64,000 nt of DNA from CAWIVJ01 sp963839525 (lineage in GTDB: Bacteria > Cyanobacteriota > Vampirovibrionia > Gastranaerophilales > Gastranaerophilaceae): positions 393,836-457,835 of the forward strand of contig CAWIVJ010000007.1 of NCBI GenBank assembly GCA_963839525.1, written 5' to 3'. The translations under genes and the position numbers were made by a program. How positions within the stretch are numbered: the first letter of the stretch is position 1; every line of letters starts with the position of its first letter. Below are positions 54,295 through 62,903 of this stretch, one piece after another. A model generated the notes under the pieces. It saw only the letters and a list, made by a program, of their open reading frames with translations. It did no database searches and was not told the origin of the DNA.

Positions 54295-54471
54295 TAAACT
54301 TTACTCCTCAAATTCTAACTAGATTGAAATAATTTTACCCTCTAATAATATTATTACACACATAAGTATTAAGATGTAATTTTTAAAAAAATGTTTCAAG
54401 AAATTGTAATATTTTTTTTTTGAGGTAATATAGGTTTGTTAACATAAATTCAGATAAGTGAGGAAAGATTT

Positions 54472-54609
54472 ATGCATGAATACGTATTTAAAATGAAAAA
54501 AGGTGAAATCGAAATTGAACTTAAATCTGATGATTTAGAGTTTGTAGAGCAACAGCTTAACAAATGGCGTGAAGACATTATGATGCAAAAAAGTCAAAGC
54601 AGTAACTAA
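54472..54609 (+). CDS. 45-residue protein, short paralogue of the next gene
   Basis: ATG 54472 has GTGAGG 8-9 bases upstream; stop TAA 54607-54609. The product begins MHEYVFKMKKGEIEIELKS and continues DDLEFVEQQLNKWREDI. It matches the first 40 residues of the following protein (MSRYTFTFKKDDVFVEFTT, EDRDVVEKQFQIWVADA) in the pattern Y-x-F-x-[MF]-K-K-x-x-x-x-[IV]-E-[LF] ... V-E-[QK]-Q-[LF]-x-x-W. So a small stand-alone copy of one domain lies 9 bases before the longer one. Function unknown; it may heterodimerise with the next protein. Confidence 0.75.
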   Translation: MHEYVFKMKKGEIEIELKSDDLEFVEQQLNKWREDIMMQKSQSSN

Positions 54610-54618
54610 GGATTAAAA

Positions 54619-55356
54619 ATGTCAAGATACACTTTTACATTTAAAAAAGACGATGTATTCGTTGAATTTACAACTGAAGACAGAGACGTAGTTGAAAAAC
54701 AGTTCCAAATTTGGGTTGCTGATGCAGATGAGTATGCACGCAACGGTAAAGTTAAATATCAAAAAAAAACTAGTACATCAAACATCGAAACCCAAAAAGC
54801 AGTTTCTGAACCTGTTATAATTGAAAATAAGCCAAAAGAAAAAGAACAAGAGTCTTCATATGACAAAGAGTCAGCTCATATAAAGACTATTAATTCTATT
54901 CAAAGCGAACAATTAACAGTCGAACCGAAAGAAGAAAAAGAGGAAATAAAAGAAGAGGTAAAAGAAGAACAACCTCAAGAAATAAAAATTCCTGTATCAA
55001 ACGATTTTGAGGCTGTTTTAGGTAAAACTATGGAAAATCCTGCTTTTGAGCCGGATAAGATAAAAGATCAAATATTTTTAAACTTAGTGAAATCAAAAAA
55101 TACAAATGATAAATTTCATTATTTGATAATTACAGCTTATTACTTGTCAGAATTTGAAAAACTGGAAAGGTTTTCGCTAAAACAAATTAACTCAAAAATA
55201 ATGCAAAATTTATCCGAAGTGATAGATCATACAACATTGCAAGAAGCTTTAAGCCAGAATTTCCTTGAATTGGTTCCTGATTTAACAGGAACATCAGAAG
55301 TTGCAGAATATAAGCTAACATCTTTAGGTGAAGATTTTTTTGCAAATAAAATATAA
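54619..55356 (+). CDS. Two-domain protein: small beta-helix N-domain plus winged-helix-like C-domain
   Basis: 245 residues, not recognised. N-domain (1-45) is homologous to the preceding 45-residue protein. A long acidic/lysine linker (about 50-125) has runs such as EPKEEKEEIKEEVKEEQP. C-domain (about 130-245) contains YLIITAYYLSEFEKLERFSL and LELVPDLTGTSEVAEYKLTS, then LGEDFF. This wHTH-like arrangement ends in a strand-turn-strand wing (AEYKLTSLG). It may bind nucleic acid; the N-domain is a likely oligomerisation module. Forms an operon with the 45-residue gene. Confidence 0.7.
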   Translation: MSRYTFTFKKDDVFVEFTTEDRDVVEKQFQIWVADADEYARNGKVKYQKKTSTSNIETQKAVSEPVIIENKPKEKEQESSYDKESAHIKTINSIQSEQLTVEPKEEKEEIKEEVKEEQPQEIKIPVSNDFEAVLGKTMENPAFEPDKIKDQIFLNLVKSKNTNDKFHYLIITAYYLSEFEKLERFSLKQINSKIMQNLSEVIDHTTLQEALSQNFLELVPDLTGTSEVAEYKLTSLGEDFFANKI

Positions 55357-55450
55357 AAAAGTACTGGACAGGAAGTTTTTTTTATATTAAAATTAAGTAC
55401 AGGCTTGGTTTTTACTATTGTAAGCCAATGTTTTGATAACTACATAAGCC

Positions 55451-55692
55451 ATGCCTTGGTGGCAAGGACTCCGCTTTTTTGATTGAGTATCAAAAAAGAA
55501 GGAGGGAAGGTTAGACGCTGCGTCTACCGATTCCGCCAAGGTAAACAAACAATTTAATAACCACATAAACCATGCCCTGGTGGCAAGGACTCCGCTTTTT
55601 TGATTGAGTATCAAAAAAGAAGGAGGGAAGGTTAGACGCTGCGTCTACCGATTCCGCCAAGGTAAACAAACAATTTAACAACCACATAAACC
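55451..55692. repeat. Two tandem 121-bp repeats derived in part from tRNA-Leu
   Basis: Units 55451-55571 and 55572-55692 are almost identical, and the period continues in phase to 55693 where the tRNA-Leu gene starts. Each unit begins with the tRNA 5' end (CCCTGGTGGC, or CCTTGG in unit 1) and carries, inverted, the D-arm string GGCGGAATCGGTAGACGC. Each can fold with CCTTGGTGG/CCGCCAAGG closing two hairpins: CTTTTTTGAT/ATCAAAAAAG and TAGACGC/GCGTCTA. A third, diverged start may lie before 55451. Confidence 0.9.
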
Positions 55693-55694
55693 AT

Positions 55695-55783
55695 GCCCTG
55701 GTGGCGGAATCGGTAGACGCGTTGGACTTAAAATCCAATTGGGTTAATACTCAGTGCCAGTTCAAGTCTGGCTCAGGGCACCA
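55695..55783 (+). tRNA. tRNA-Leu(UAA), CCA encoded
   Basis: Acceptor GCCCTGG pairs with TCAGGGC (one G-U). D-arm is GGCGGAATCGGTAGACGC. Anticodon stem TTGGA/TCCAA encloses loop CTTAAAA with anticodon TAA. There is a long class II variable arm, T-arm GCCAG TTCAAGT CTGGC, discriminator A and genomic CCA at 55781-55783. Class II form and anticodon give leucine. A terminator follows. Confidence 0.96.
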
Positions 55784-55786
55784 TTT

Positions 55787-55818
55787 AAAAGACATTTTCT
55801 TCAAAATGTCTTTTTTTT
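55787..55818 (+). terminator. Rho-independent terminator of tRNA-Leu
   Basis: AAAAGACATTTT / AAAATGTCTTTT stem with loop CTTC and a T-run, 3 bases after the CCA. Confidence 0.92.
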
Positions 55819-55851
55819 CTTTTAGCTTTGATATAAACATGCCAAAATTGT

Positions 55852-55890
55852 TAAAAAAAAGAAAGCGGATTAAGTTGTTAACTCGCTTTC
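55852..55890 (-). terminator. Rho-independent terminator of pgk
   Basis: Minus strand GAAAGCG (55890-55884) pairs with CGCTTTC (55867-55861), with an inner AGTT/AACT, followed by a T8 run. A second hairpin ATCGGAC/GTCCGAT (55901-55920) precedes it. Confidence 0.85.
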
Positions 55891-55936
55891 AGGTTGATTG
55901 ATCGGACTTATTTGTCCGATAGCATGGTTGTTATTT

Positions 55937-57136
55937 TTATTTATTATCCAAAGCATCAACTCCGGGAAGAATTTTTCCTTCAATAAATTCTAAACTTGCC
56001 CCTCCTCCGGTTGAAATATGAGTAAACGAGGTTTCATCAAGTTTATATTTTTTAACCGCAGCAACTGTATCTCCACCGCCAAGAACACTTACTGTACCGT
56101 TTTTGGTTGCTTCTTGAACTGCTAATGCTACTGCCTTTGTACCTTCTGTAAATTTATCAATTTCAAATGCACCTACAGGACCGTTCCAGAGGATTGTTTT
56201 AGAATTCTTGATTACTTCAGTGAATTTTTTTATTGTTTTTTCACCGGCATCAACACCTTCCCATCCATCAGGAATAGCTGTTGCTTCAACAACTTTTACA
56301 TTTGCATCGGGAGAAAAAGCATCAGCAACTAAAACATCTTCTGTCAAAACAAAATTAACACTTTTTTCTTTTGCTTTTTCAACAATTTTTTTTGCGGTTT
56401 CAATTTGGTCATCTTCGCAAATTGAATTTCCAACACTATAACCTTCAGCTTTAACAAAAGTATATGTCATACCGCCGCCTACTATTAAGTTATCAACTTT
56501 ATCAAGCAAGTTTTCTAGAACACCGATTTTTGTTGAAACTTTTGCACCGCCGACAATTGCAGTGAAAGGTCTTTGCGGGTTATTCAAAGCTCCGCCCAAA
56601 CATTCAAGTTCTTTTTCCATCAAAAGCCCTGAAACGGCAGGATGTAAAAGATGTGCAACACCTTCTGTTGAGGCATGCGCTCTGTGTGCAGCGCCAAAAG
56701 CGTCATTTACGTAAAAATCAGCCAATTCTGCAAGTTTTTTCGCAAATTCAGAATCATTTTTTTCTTCTTCCTTGTAAAAACGAATATTCTCAAGCAGAGC
56801 AACCTGCCCGTCTTTCAATTTGGAAATACCTTCTTTTGCAATGTCTCCTATGCAATCAGTTATAAACAAAACATCTTCACCTAAGACTTCAGATAATTTT
56901 TTCGCAACAGGCGCAAGTGTAAATTCCATGTTTTTTTCGCCTTTTGGTCTGCCAAGATGAGCTGCAAGTATTATTTTTACTCCTTTTTCCTGTAAAAACT
57001 TTACAGTAGGAATAATAGCCTGAATTCTTGTATCATCGGTAACATTTTTATTTGCATCCAAAGGCACATTAACATCAACTCTTACAAGAGCCTTCTTGCC
57101 TTTAATATCTCCTAAATCTCTGATTGATTTTTTCAT
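55937..57136 (-). CDS. pgk: Phosphoglycerate kinase
   Basis: Glycolytic enzyme: 1,3-bisphosphoglycerate plus ADP gives 3-phosphoglycerate plus ATP. 399 residues start KSIRDLGDIKGKKALVRVDVNVPLD. Present are AAHLGRPKGE (substrate loop), GLLMEKEL, AIVGGAKVSTKIGVLENL (nucleotide site) and VLGGGDTVAAV with ISTGGGASLEF at the end. Full length with intact residues. gap is not adjacent. The 240-base leader is purine-rich and holds a short GATG/CATC hairpin. Confidence 0.97.
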   Translation of the reverse strand: MKKSIRDLGDIKGKKALVRVDVNVPLDANKNVTDDTRIQAIIPTVKFLQEKGVKIILAAHLGRPKGEKNMEFTLAPVAKKLSEVLGEDVLFITDCIGDIAKEGISKLKDGQVALLENIRFYKEEEKNDSEFAKKLAELADFYVNDAFGAAHRAHASTEGVAHLLHPAVSGLLMEKELECLGGALNNPQRPFTAIVGGAKVSTKIGVLENLLDKVDNLIVGGGMTYTFVKAEGYSVGNSICEDDQIETAKKIVEKAKEKSVNFVLTEDVLVADAFSPDANVKVVEATAIPDGWEGVDAGEKTIKKFTEVIKNSKTILWNGPVGAFEIDKFTEGTKAVALAVQEATKNGTVSVLGGGDTVAAVKKYKLDETSFTHISTGGGASLEFIEGKILPGVDALDNK

Positions 57137-57373
57137 TTTTTTACCCTTACACGAAAACTTTTCAGTTTCGCCCTTCCTATATTTATGTATAACGCTAAAA
57201 CATTTTATTATCGGGCTTACCAGATTAATGCGCTCTCTGCTTATATCTTCGTCTCTCTAATCTTCTGAGATGTGCTCACTCGCATCTTTTTTGCCAGATA
57301 GCTTTTTTTATAGATAATATCTTCCTCTCATTTATTATTTTACAGGCTAAAGATATTTAGTAAAGAAGAAAAT
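57137..57373. other. Leader region of pgk, no gene seen
   Basis: Contains the probable pgk promoter and a purine-rich leader on the minus strand. No ORF recognised. Confidence 0.4.
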
Positions 57374-57624
57374 TTATTTTTTTATTCGTCTATAAAAGTT
57401 TAAAATTTCCTTCAAAATTTCTTCTTTAGAATCAAAAACCCTAAATAATTTATCTAAAGAATATCTTAAAGCTTTTGAATCAGAAAGGTCTTGCACTTCC
57501 CATAATAGTAACGGTTTTTGCCCTACTTCAGGTCTTGGTACCTTAAATCCAATGAAGGAAATTCAAAATTATTTTTAAAACCAGCATTATCTCTTTTATT
57601 AATTAGGGTAACTCCTTTTATCAT
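57374..57624 (-). pseudogene. Small gene broken by one frameshift
   Basis: From ATG 57624 (AGGAG upstream) the frame reads MIKGVTLINKRDNAGFKN ... LDL and then stops at a TAG. One frame over it continues VPRPEVGQKPLLLWEVQD ... LNFYRRIKK to a TAA at 57376-57374. The two halves join if one base is added in the AAGG string near 57540, giving about 83 residues. No family recognised. A sequencing error is the alternative. Confidence 0.55.
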
Positions 57625-57736
57625 TATAAACACTTCTCCTAATAACTATTCATAATGTTTTATGACTAAACGTAATTTATTTTGCCAATTTATTAAGAAT
57701 ATTTTACAAATGCAAGTTTTTTAAAGAAGTTTAAAG

Positions 57737-57764
57737 TAACATGTTAATAATAAAAACATGTTAA
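57737..57764. promoter_or_regulatory. Repeated ACATGTTAA sites upstream of the uridine-kinase-like gene
   Basis: ACATGTTAA occurs at 57739-57747 and 57756-57764, 17 bases apart. The first is part of the palindrome TAACATGTTA. This looks like a pair of regulator sites just before the start at 57777; no factor is known. Confidence 0.35.
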
Positions 57765-57776
57765 TTAATTGTTGGG

Positions 57777-58619
57777 ATGGAGATGTTACAAAATAGTTTT
57801 GAATTAACTGATTATAATTTTTATTCAAAAAGACATGAAATGGAGTTAATTACTACCATTGTTGAGTCTTTAAAACAAATTATAGAAGAAGATAAGAAAG
57901 AAAAACAGCCGCTTTTTATAAAAATAAACGACAGTTTTATTATGAACATTGCAAGAACAGTTATCAAAGAAAAGAAAAAAACTTTTCTTATAGGAATTGC
58001 AGGGGAATCTGCCTCAGGCAAAACTACTTTTGTGGATAATACAGTTAAAGCGTGTGTTAAAGATGAAATTGAAGGAATTTATACCGTAATTAGCTGTGAC
58101 GATTATTTTAAAGATACTTCAAAAGAGCTTAAAGCAGCAGGAAACTACGAAAAACTTTTTAAAACGGGTTTTAGTTTTGATACACCTGATGTTATAAATT
58201 TAGACCTGATGAAAAAACATTTAATTGACTTAAAAAAAGAAAAAACAATCATTTCACCCCGTTATGATTTTGTAACCTGCGTTTCATCGCTTGACGGCGA
58301 AATTAAAAAACCCGCAAGAGTAATCTTGAATGAAGGTTTATATGTCCTTAACCAAGGTCTTCGGGACATAATGGATATTAAAGTTTATGTATTTACTCCG
58401 ATTGAAATTATAAAAGACAGATGGTATAAGCGAGCAGCTTCGCGCGGAAAAACAGGACTGGCAGCCGACTTACAATTTAGAGACGTTAATAAAACAGCAC
58501 AAGAATTTATTCGTCCTGCAATGAAAATATCTGATGTTATTATCAATGGCATGGTTGATGTTGATTATATAGAAATAATTACAGATAAAATTTTTAGCAT
58601 GGTTGATGCCCTTTATTGA
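57777..58619 (+). CDS. Uridine kinase / phosphoribulokinase-family P-loop kinase
   Basis: 280 residues. An N-terminal helical extension (about 1-65) precedes the P-loop GIAGESASGKTTFVDNT near residue 80. CDDYFKDTSKEL near 115 corresponds to the substrate-binding DxF/Y region of uridine kinases. VILNEGLYVLNQGLRDIMDIKVYV and the lid IKDRWYKRAASRGKTG follow. Uridine/cytidine 5'-phosphorylation is the likeliest reaction, but the extension and family breadth leave phosphoribulokinase-like or pantothenate-kinase-like substrates possible. Confidence 0.8.
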   Translation: MEMLQNSFELTDYNFYSKRHEMELITTIVESLKQIIEEDKKEKQPLFIKINDSFIMNIARTVIKEKKKTFLIGIAGESASGKTTFVDNTVKACVKDEIEGIYTVISCDDYFKDTSKELKAAGNYEKLFKTGFSFDTPDVINLDLMKKHLIDLKKEKTIISPRYDFVTCVSSLDGEIKKPARVILNEGLYVLNQGLRDIMDIKVYVFTPIEIIKDRWYKRAASRGKTGLAADLQFRDVNKTAQEFIRPAMKISDVIINGMVDVDYIEIITDKIFSMVDALY

Positions 58620-58678
58620 AGAAAATAAAAATCAAGCCGGAGCAATAACCCTAAATTTGCAGGAGCATTTGGAAGAGC

Positions 58679-59650
58679 TTATACAAAAATAAAAGAAGAA
58701 TTTAAAATATTAAGTAAATAATCAACTATCTTCTTCTCTAAATTTATTGAAAAGTAGTTATTAATCTCTTTTATAAAATAACAGGGGCTTGTAACATTAA
58801 TTTCGATTATTTGCTCATCAATTACGTCTAAACCGGCCATAACTATTCCCATAGAATTCAGCTTTTGTGCAACTTTTTTGAATTTAATTTTTTCACTGTC
58901 AGTTAAAGTAGTTTTTTTAATAAATTCATCACTGTGGGTATTGAATTTAAAATCATCTCTGCTTGGAAGTTTAACAACACATTCGTGTAAAACTTCTCCG
59001 CCTAAAATTAAAACCCTTTTATCGCCAAATTGAGCATTTGAAAGGTATTTTTGAACCATTATGAGTGTTGTTTGGTTATTTGTCATAGAATTTATAATAT
59101 TATGGGTGTTTTTGTCACCGTTTTTGAGGTACATAACACCCGAACCAAAACACCTGTTCAGAGGTTTTAAAACAATTTCACCATTTTTTTCGAGAAAAGA
59201 TTCTATCTCTTCTCTATTCGAGGTTACTATATTTTCAGGCATAAGTTCGCTAAATAAATTAGCGTGAAATTTCTCGTTAAAATCTCTTATTGCTTTTGTA
59301 TCATTTAAAACAAGAGTTTTTTTCCTGTCAACAAAGTCAAAAATATAAGTTGCATTTATATAATCTAAATCTACCGGAGGATCCGGGCGGAACATTACCA
59401 GCTTAAAGTCTTCAATTTTTAAAGTTTCAAATTTTTCTTCCAAATAAATATTGTTATTTTTCAAGAATGATTTGCTGCATTTGCAAAAAGCAATTGAACT
59501 TTGTAGACTGAGTTTTTCGTTTGTTGTTATAAAAACATCGTTATTTCGTTCTAATAATTCCTTAATCAACCAAAAATCAGTTACCAATTTGTTAAATTCA
59601 AAGTACTTAAGTTCAAGTTTGTCAATAACAAATAAAATTTTATAATTCAT
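58679..59650 (-). CDS. gshB: Glutathione synthetase-like ATP-grasp ligase GshB
   Basis: 323 residues with the GshB layout: an N-terminal domain with VMFRPDPPVDLDYINATYI (RKDPP-like motif binding the substrate) and LNDTKAIRDFNEKFHA, then the ATP-grasp core IVLKPLNRCFGSGVMYL, and the metal/ATP site GLDVIDEQIIEINVTSP. It joins gamma-Glu-Cys to Gly. No gshA is adjacent. In an anaerobe the true product could be another thiol or peptide, so the symbol marks the family. Confidence 0.85.
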   Translation of the reverse strand: MNYKILFVIDKLELKYFEFNKLVTDFWLIKELLERNNDVFITTNEKLSLQSSIAFCKCSKSFLKNNNIYLEEKFETLKIEDFKLVMFRPDPPVDLDYINATYIFDFVDRKKTLVLNDTKAIRDFNEKFHANLFSELMPENIVTSNREEIESFLEKNGEIVLKPLNRCFGSGVMYLKNGDKNTHNIINSMTNNQTTLIMVQKYLSNAQFGDKRVLILGGEVLHECVVKLPSRDDFKFNTHSDEFIKKTTLTDSEKIKFKKVAQKLNSMGIVMAGLDVIDEQIIEINVTSPCYFIKEINNYFSINLEKKIVDYLLNILNSSFIFV

Positions 59651-59829
59651 AAAGCCTCATTTATAAGAACAAGTCAACCAACACCCTTCTATTGCACTAT
59701 ATTGAAATAATTTCTAATAATAGATATTTTGTTTTTGACTTTACAAATTTTATTCTATCATCAACATTTTTGTTTAACAATGTTCTTTAGGGTTATTTTT
59801 AAGAAGTAATTAAATTTTTCTGTCTGAGC

Positions 59830-60399
59830 TTACGAATTTATACCTGTGTTATCGTTGCTAAGATATTTATATGAAAGAAGACTTGACGAATCAGCAGTTG
59901 AACCTGCATTTTCATCACCGTAAAATATAGATTGATTAGCCGCAGCTCTGTTGGCGAATTCTGTCTTTTTCTTCTCCATAGCAGAAGTTAAATTATAAGC
60001 ATTAATTTCTGATGTGGTAACTTTACCGTCTCCATTGGCATCAATATCTGCAAAATGAGCCAAAACTTCTTGCAATGCTTCTGTGGAAAGTCCGGATGCA
60101 GCTCCAAGCTGGGTTAACTGCGCTGCCGTCATTCCCTGAGAAGTAAGTATTGACGTTAAATTTGATATTTCCGCAGAACTTATAATACCATTACCATCTT
60201 TATCAAGAGATGAAAAATTTGTTTGAATATATGATGCAAAAGTAGGATTCAAAGTATTGTTCAAAGAAGAATCTCTTCTGGCTTTCGCAATGCTTTCCTG
60301 AGTTACTCCTTTTGAAGAAGCATTTGCCAACACTGAAAAAGTACTGGTTAATCCTGATGTAATTCCTGCAAGTAATGATGATCCGCTCAGTGTGCCCAT
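59830..60399 (-). CDS. Calcium-binding protein with two canonical EF-hands
   Basis: 189 residues from ATG 60399 (AAGGAG 6 bases upstream; the frame extends to 60423). EF-hand 1 is DKDGNGIISSAE and EF-hand 2 DANGDGKVTTSE, each with Asp/Asn at positions 1, 3 and 5 and Glu at 12, spaced about 60 residues apart. The N-terminus is Ser/Thr/Gly-rich (GTLSGSSLLAGITSGLTS) and the C-terminus is Ser-rich. No classical signal peptide. Unlike the two EF-hand-like paralogues at 38.4-39.8 kb, the loops here are complete. Confidence 0.82.
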   Translation of the reverse strand: MGTLSGSSLLAGITSGLTSTFSVLANASSKGVTQESIAKARRDSSLNNTLNPTFASYIQTNFSSLDKDGNGIISSAEISNLTSILTSQGMTAAQLTQLGAASGLSTEALQEVLAHFADIDANGDGKVTTSEINAYNLTSAMEKKKTEFANRAAANQSIFYGDENAGSTADSSSLLSYKYLSNDNTGINS

Positions 60400-60563
60400 A
60401 TTATTCTCCTTTTTAATTGCCAATAAATTTATTAATTTTATATCGGCTTTTTATTTGTTATATTAATAATAATTTTATAAAAATCAACCATTTTACGTAG
60501 ACTAATTTTTTATAAAGAATGTTTTTGTTATAATTTAAAGGGAAATATATTAACAGGTATTAT

Positions 60564-61799
60564 ATGGATACAAAATCAGAAATCAAAGAAGAATTTTTAC
60601 AACAGGCAAATTTTTTGGCTCGGGGAGCAGAAGTTTTACCCGGAGGTGTAAAAGAACTTGCTATAAAATTACAAAAGGCAAAAGAAACCGATACGCCTTT
60701 ACGTATAAAATTAGGAATGGACCCGACGAGACCCGACTTGCATTTAGGTCACGCTGTTGTAATGAGAAAAATAAGAGAATTTCAAAACCTCGGACATAAA
60801 ATTGTTTTAATTGTGGGCGGCGCAACCGCAATGGTAGGTGATCCTTCAGGCAAATCCGAGACAAGACCAAGATTAACAAAAGAAGACGTTGATAAAAATG
60901 CAAAAACTTATTTTGAACAAATGTCAAAAATTGTCGATGTAGATAACGCTGAAATTGTTAATAACGCTGATTGGCTTCATAAATTAAGTTTTGTTGATAC
61001 TTTAAAATTATCTTCACAAGTTACGGTTGCTCAAATGCTCACACGTGATGATTTTGCAAAGAGAATTGCTGAAAACAAACCTATTTCAGTTCATGAATTC
61101 TTTTATCCTTTAATGCAGGCTTACGATTCTGTTGTTTTAGATACGGATATAGAGATTGGCGGAACAGACCAACGTTTTAATGTGCTTTTGGGCAGAGAAA
61201 TCCAAAGCGCATACGGTAAAGAACATCCTCAAATGGTAATTTTACTGCCGCTTTTGGAAGGAACGGACGGTATAATTAAAATGTCCAAATCTTATCCCGA
61301 ACACTGCATTTCTATCAATGAAGATCCTAAAAATATGTTCGGGAAATTAATGAGCATCCCTGATAGCTTAATAATGAGGTATTTTACTCTTTTGACAGAT
61401 GTTCCCGAATTAGAATTAAAAGAAATTAAAGCACAATTAGCTTCCGGAGTTAACCCCCGTGATATAAAGCTTAAACTGGCTTACATAATTACCGAAGAAT
61501 ATTGCGGAAAAGAAGGAGCAGAATTCGGCAAGAATGAATTTATTAACGTTGTATCCAATAAGGGAATTCCTCAAGACATTTCTGAGGTTAAAATAGAAGC
61601 AGGTAAAAATTTAGCGGATTTACTTGTTGAATTGACTTTTGTCAAAAGCAAAGGTGAAGCAAAAAGACTTATTCAGGGCGGCGGAATAAAAATTGACGGT
61701 GAAAAAATCTCCGACATAAATTATTCTATCAACCTTGGTAAGGAAAGTGCAATTTTACAATCAGGGAAGCGTAATTTTGTAAAAGTAATAAAAAAATAA
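60564..61799 (+). CDS. tyrS: Tyrosyl-tRNA synthetase
   Basis: 411 residues of class I aaRS. The HIGH equivalent is DLHLGHAV near residue 57, followed by GDPSGKSETRP. The KMSKS loop is IIKMSKSYPEH near 238, and there is a C-terminal S4 RNA-binding domain (ADLLVELTFVKSKGEAKRLI ... INYSINLGKESAIL). The sequence around HLGH and the length fit the TyrRZ-type TyrS. TATAAT about 24 bases before the start is a likely -10; no T-box was recognised. Confidence 0.96.
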   Translation: MDTKSEIKEEFLQQANFLARGAEVLPGGVKELAIKLQKAKETDTPLRIKLGMDPTRPDLHLGHAVVMRKIREFQNLGHKIVLIVGGATAMVGDPSGKSETRPRLTKEDVDKNAKTYFEQMSKIVDVDNAEIVNNADWLHKLSFVDTLKLSSQVTVAQMLTRDDFAKRIAENKPISVHEFFYPLMQAYDSVVLDTDIEIGGTDQRFNVLLGREIQSAYGKEHPQMVILLPLLEGTDGIIKMSKSYPEHCISINEDPKNMFGKLMSIPDSLIMRYFTLLTDVPELELKEIKAQLASGVNPRDIKLKLAYIITEEYCGKEGAEFGKNEFINVVSNKGIPQDISEVKIEAGKNLADLLVELTFVKSKGEAKRLIQGGGIKIDGEKISDINYSINLGKESAILQSGKRNFVKVIKK

Positions 61800-61802
61800 T
61801 TT

Positions 61803-61890
61803 ACAATTGTCATCCTGAACTTGTTTGACAAAGGGAGCAGACGAGGAAAGAGTCTTGTGACCCTCTCCTACACGCATGACGGATTGGAGG
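61803..61890. repeat. Dispersed-repeat-like intergenic sequence
   Basis: The string GTCATCCTGAACTTGTTT ... GAGTCTTGTGACCCTCTCC resembles the CATCCTGAACTTGTTTCAGG type of dispersed repeat common in many bacterial intergenic regions. A related CTTCGTTAGCAATGACG string occurs near 40775. No second full copy in the window. Confidence 0.35.
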
Positions 61891-61894
61891 ACAG

Positions 61895-62815
61895 ATGATT
61901 TACAATAACATATTAGAACTAATTGGCAAAACACCGCTTGTAAAACTAAATAAGCTTAATAATACAGACTGTGAAATAGCATTAAAACTTGAATTTTTTA
62001 ATCCTTCAGGTTCTGTAAAAGACAGAGCGGCTTTTTATATGCTGAATGAAGCTAAAAAAGCAGGGAAAATTAATGATAAAACTTTGATAATTGAACCAAC
62101 CAGCGGAAATACAGGTATCGGACTTGCGATGTGCTGTGCAGTTATGGGGCTTAAAATTATTATAACAATGCCGGAGAATATGTCTCTTGAGCGAAGACAA
62201 ATGATAAGTGCTTATGGTGCCAAACTTGTTTTGACTCCAAAAGAACTTGGTATGCAAGGTGCGGTGGACAAAGCAATTGAATTAGCCAAGGAAAACCCTA
62301 ATTCTTTTATACCATCTCAATTTTCAAATCCTACAAATACTTTAGCCCACATAGAAACCACTTCAAAAGAAATTTTTGAAGATACACAAGGAAAAGTTGA
62401 TATTGTCGTTGCAGGAATAGGAACTTCTGGAACAGCAATGGGTGTTTCTGAAATGCTTAAAAAAGTAAAGCCTTCTGTCAAAATTTTTGGCGTTGAACCT
62501 GCAGAAAGTCCTTTATTAACGGAAGGAATTGCTAACCCCCATAGAATTCAGGGAATCGGAGCAAATTTTGTGCCGGAACTTTATCATGCAGAGAAAATTG
62601 ATGGTATAATTAAAATTCAAGCCGATGAGGCAATTGAAACAGCAAGAAATTTAGCTAAAAATGAGGGAATATTGGTCGGAATTTCATCGGGAGCTATTTT
62701 GAAAGCAGCACAAAAGTTGGCAAATAAACCGGGAAATAAAGGTAAGCTAATTGTAGCAATTATGTGTGATTTTGGCGAAAGATACCTATCTACCGAATTA
62801 TTTAGTAGTTTATAA
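61895..62815 (+). CDS. cysK: Cysteine synthase A
   Basis: O-acetylserine plus sulfide gives cysteine (PLP). 306 residues: IGKTPLVKLNKL, PLP Lys in NPSGSVKDRAAFYM near residue 42, substrate loop EPTSGNTGIGLAM, phosphate loop GIGTSGTAMGV and IQGIGANFVPELY. GAGG lies upstream of ATG 61895. Followed by cysE on the same strand, the usual cysteine pathway pair. Confidence 0.96.
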   Translation: MIYNNILELIGKTPLVKLNKLNNTDCEIALKLEFFNPSGSVKDRAAFYMLNEAKKAGKINDKTLIIEPTSGNTGIGLAMCCAVMGLKIIITMPENMSLERRQMISAYGAKLVLTPKELGMQGAVDKAIELAKENPNSFIPSQFSNPTNTLAHIETTSKEIFEDTQGKVDIVVAGIGTSGTAMGVSEMLKKVKPSVKIFGVEPAESPLLTEGIANPHRIQGIGANFVPELYHAEKIDGIIKIQADEAIETARNLAKNEGILVGISSGAILKAAQKLANKPGNKGKLIVAIMCDFGERYLSTELFSSL

Positions 62816-62903
62816 GATTATGAGGTGAGAAGGTTAAAGTTATGCTGAATAATTCAACTTAGAAATTTATAATCTTATCACGTTAGAAACTAAAAGGAGT
62901 CAA

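Noticed and set aside
55451..55692. Possible CRISPR array
   Set aside because: Only two units of 121 bp with no spacers between them and no cas genes.
55393..55738. Two overlapping minus-strand open frames with near-identical proteins (TRAWFMWLLNCLFTLAESVD)
   Set aside because: They are translations of the 121-bp tRNA-derived tandem repeats and run into the tRNA gene; no ribosome sites.
55701..55901. 66-residue plus-strand frame
   Set aside because: It lies over tRNA-Leu and its terminator.
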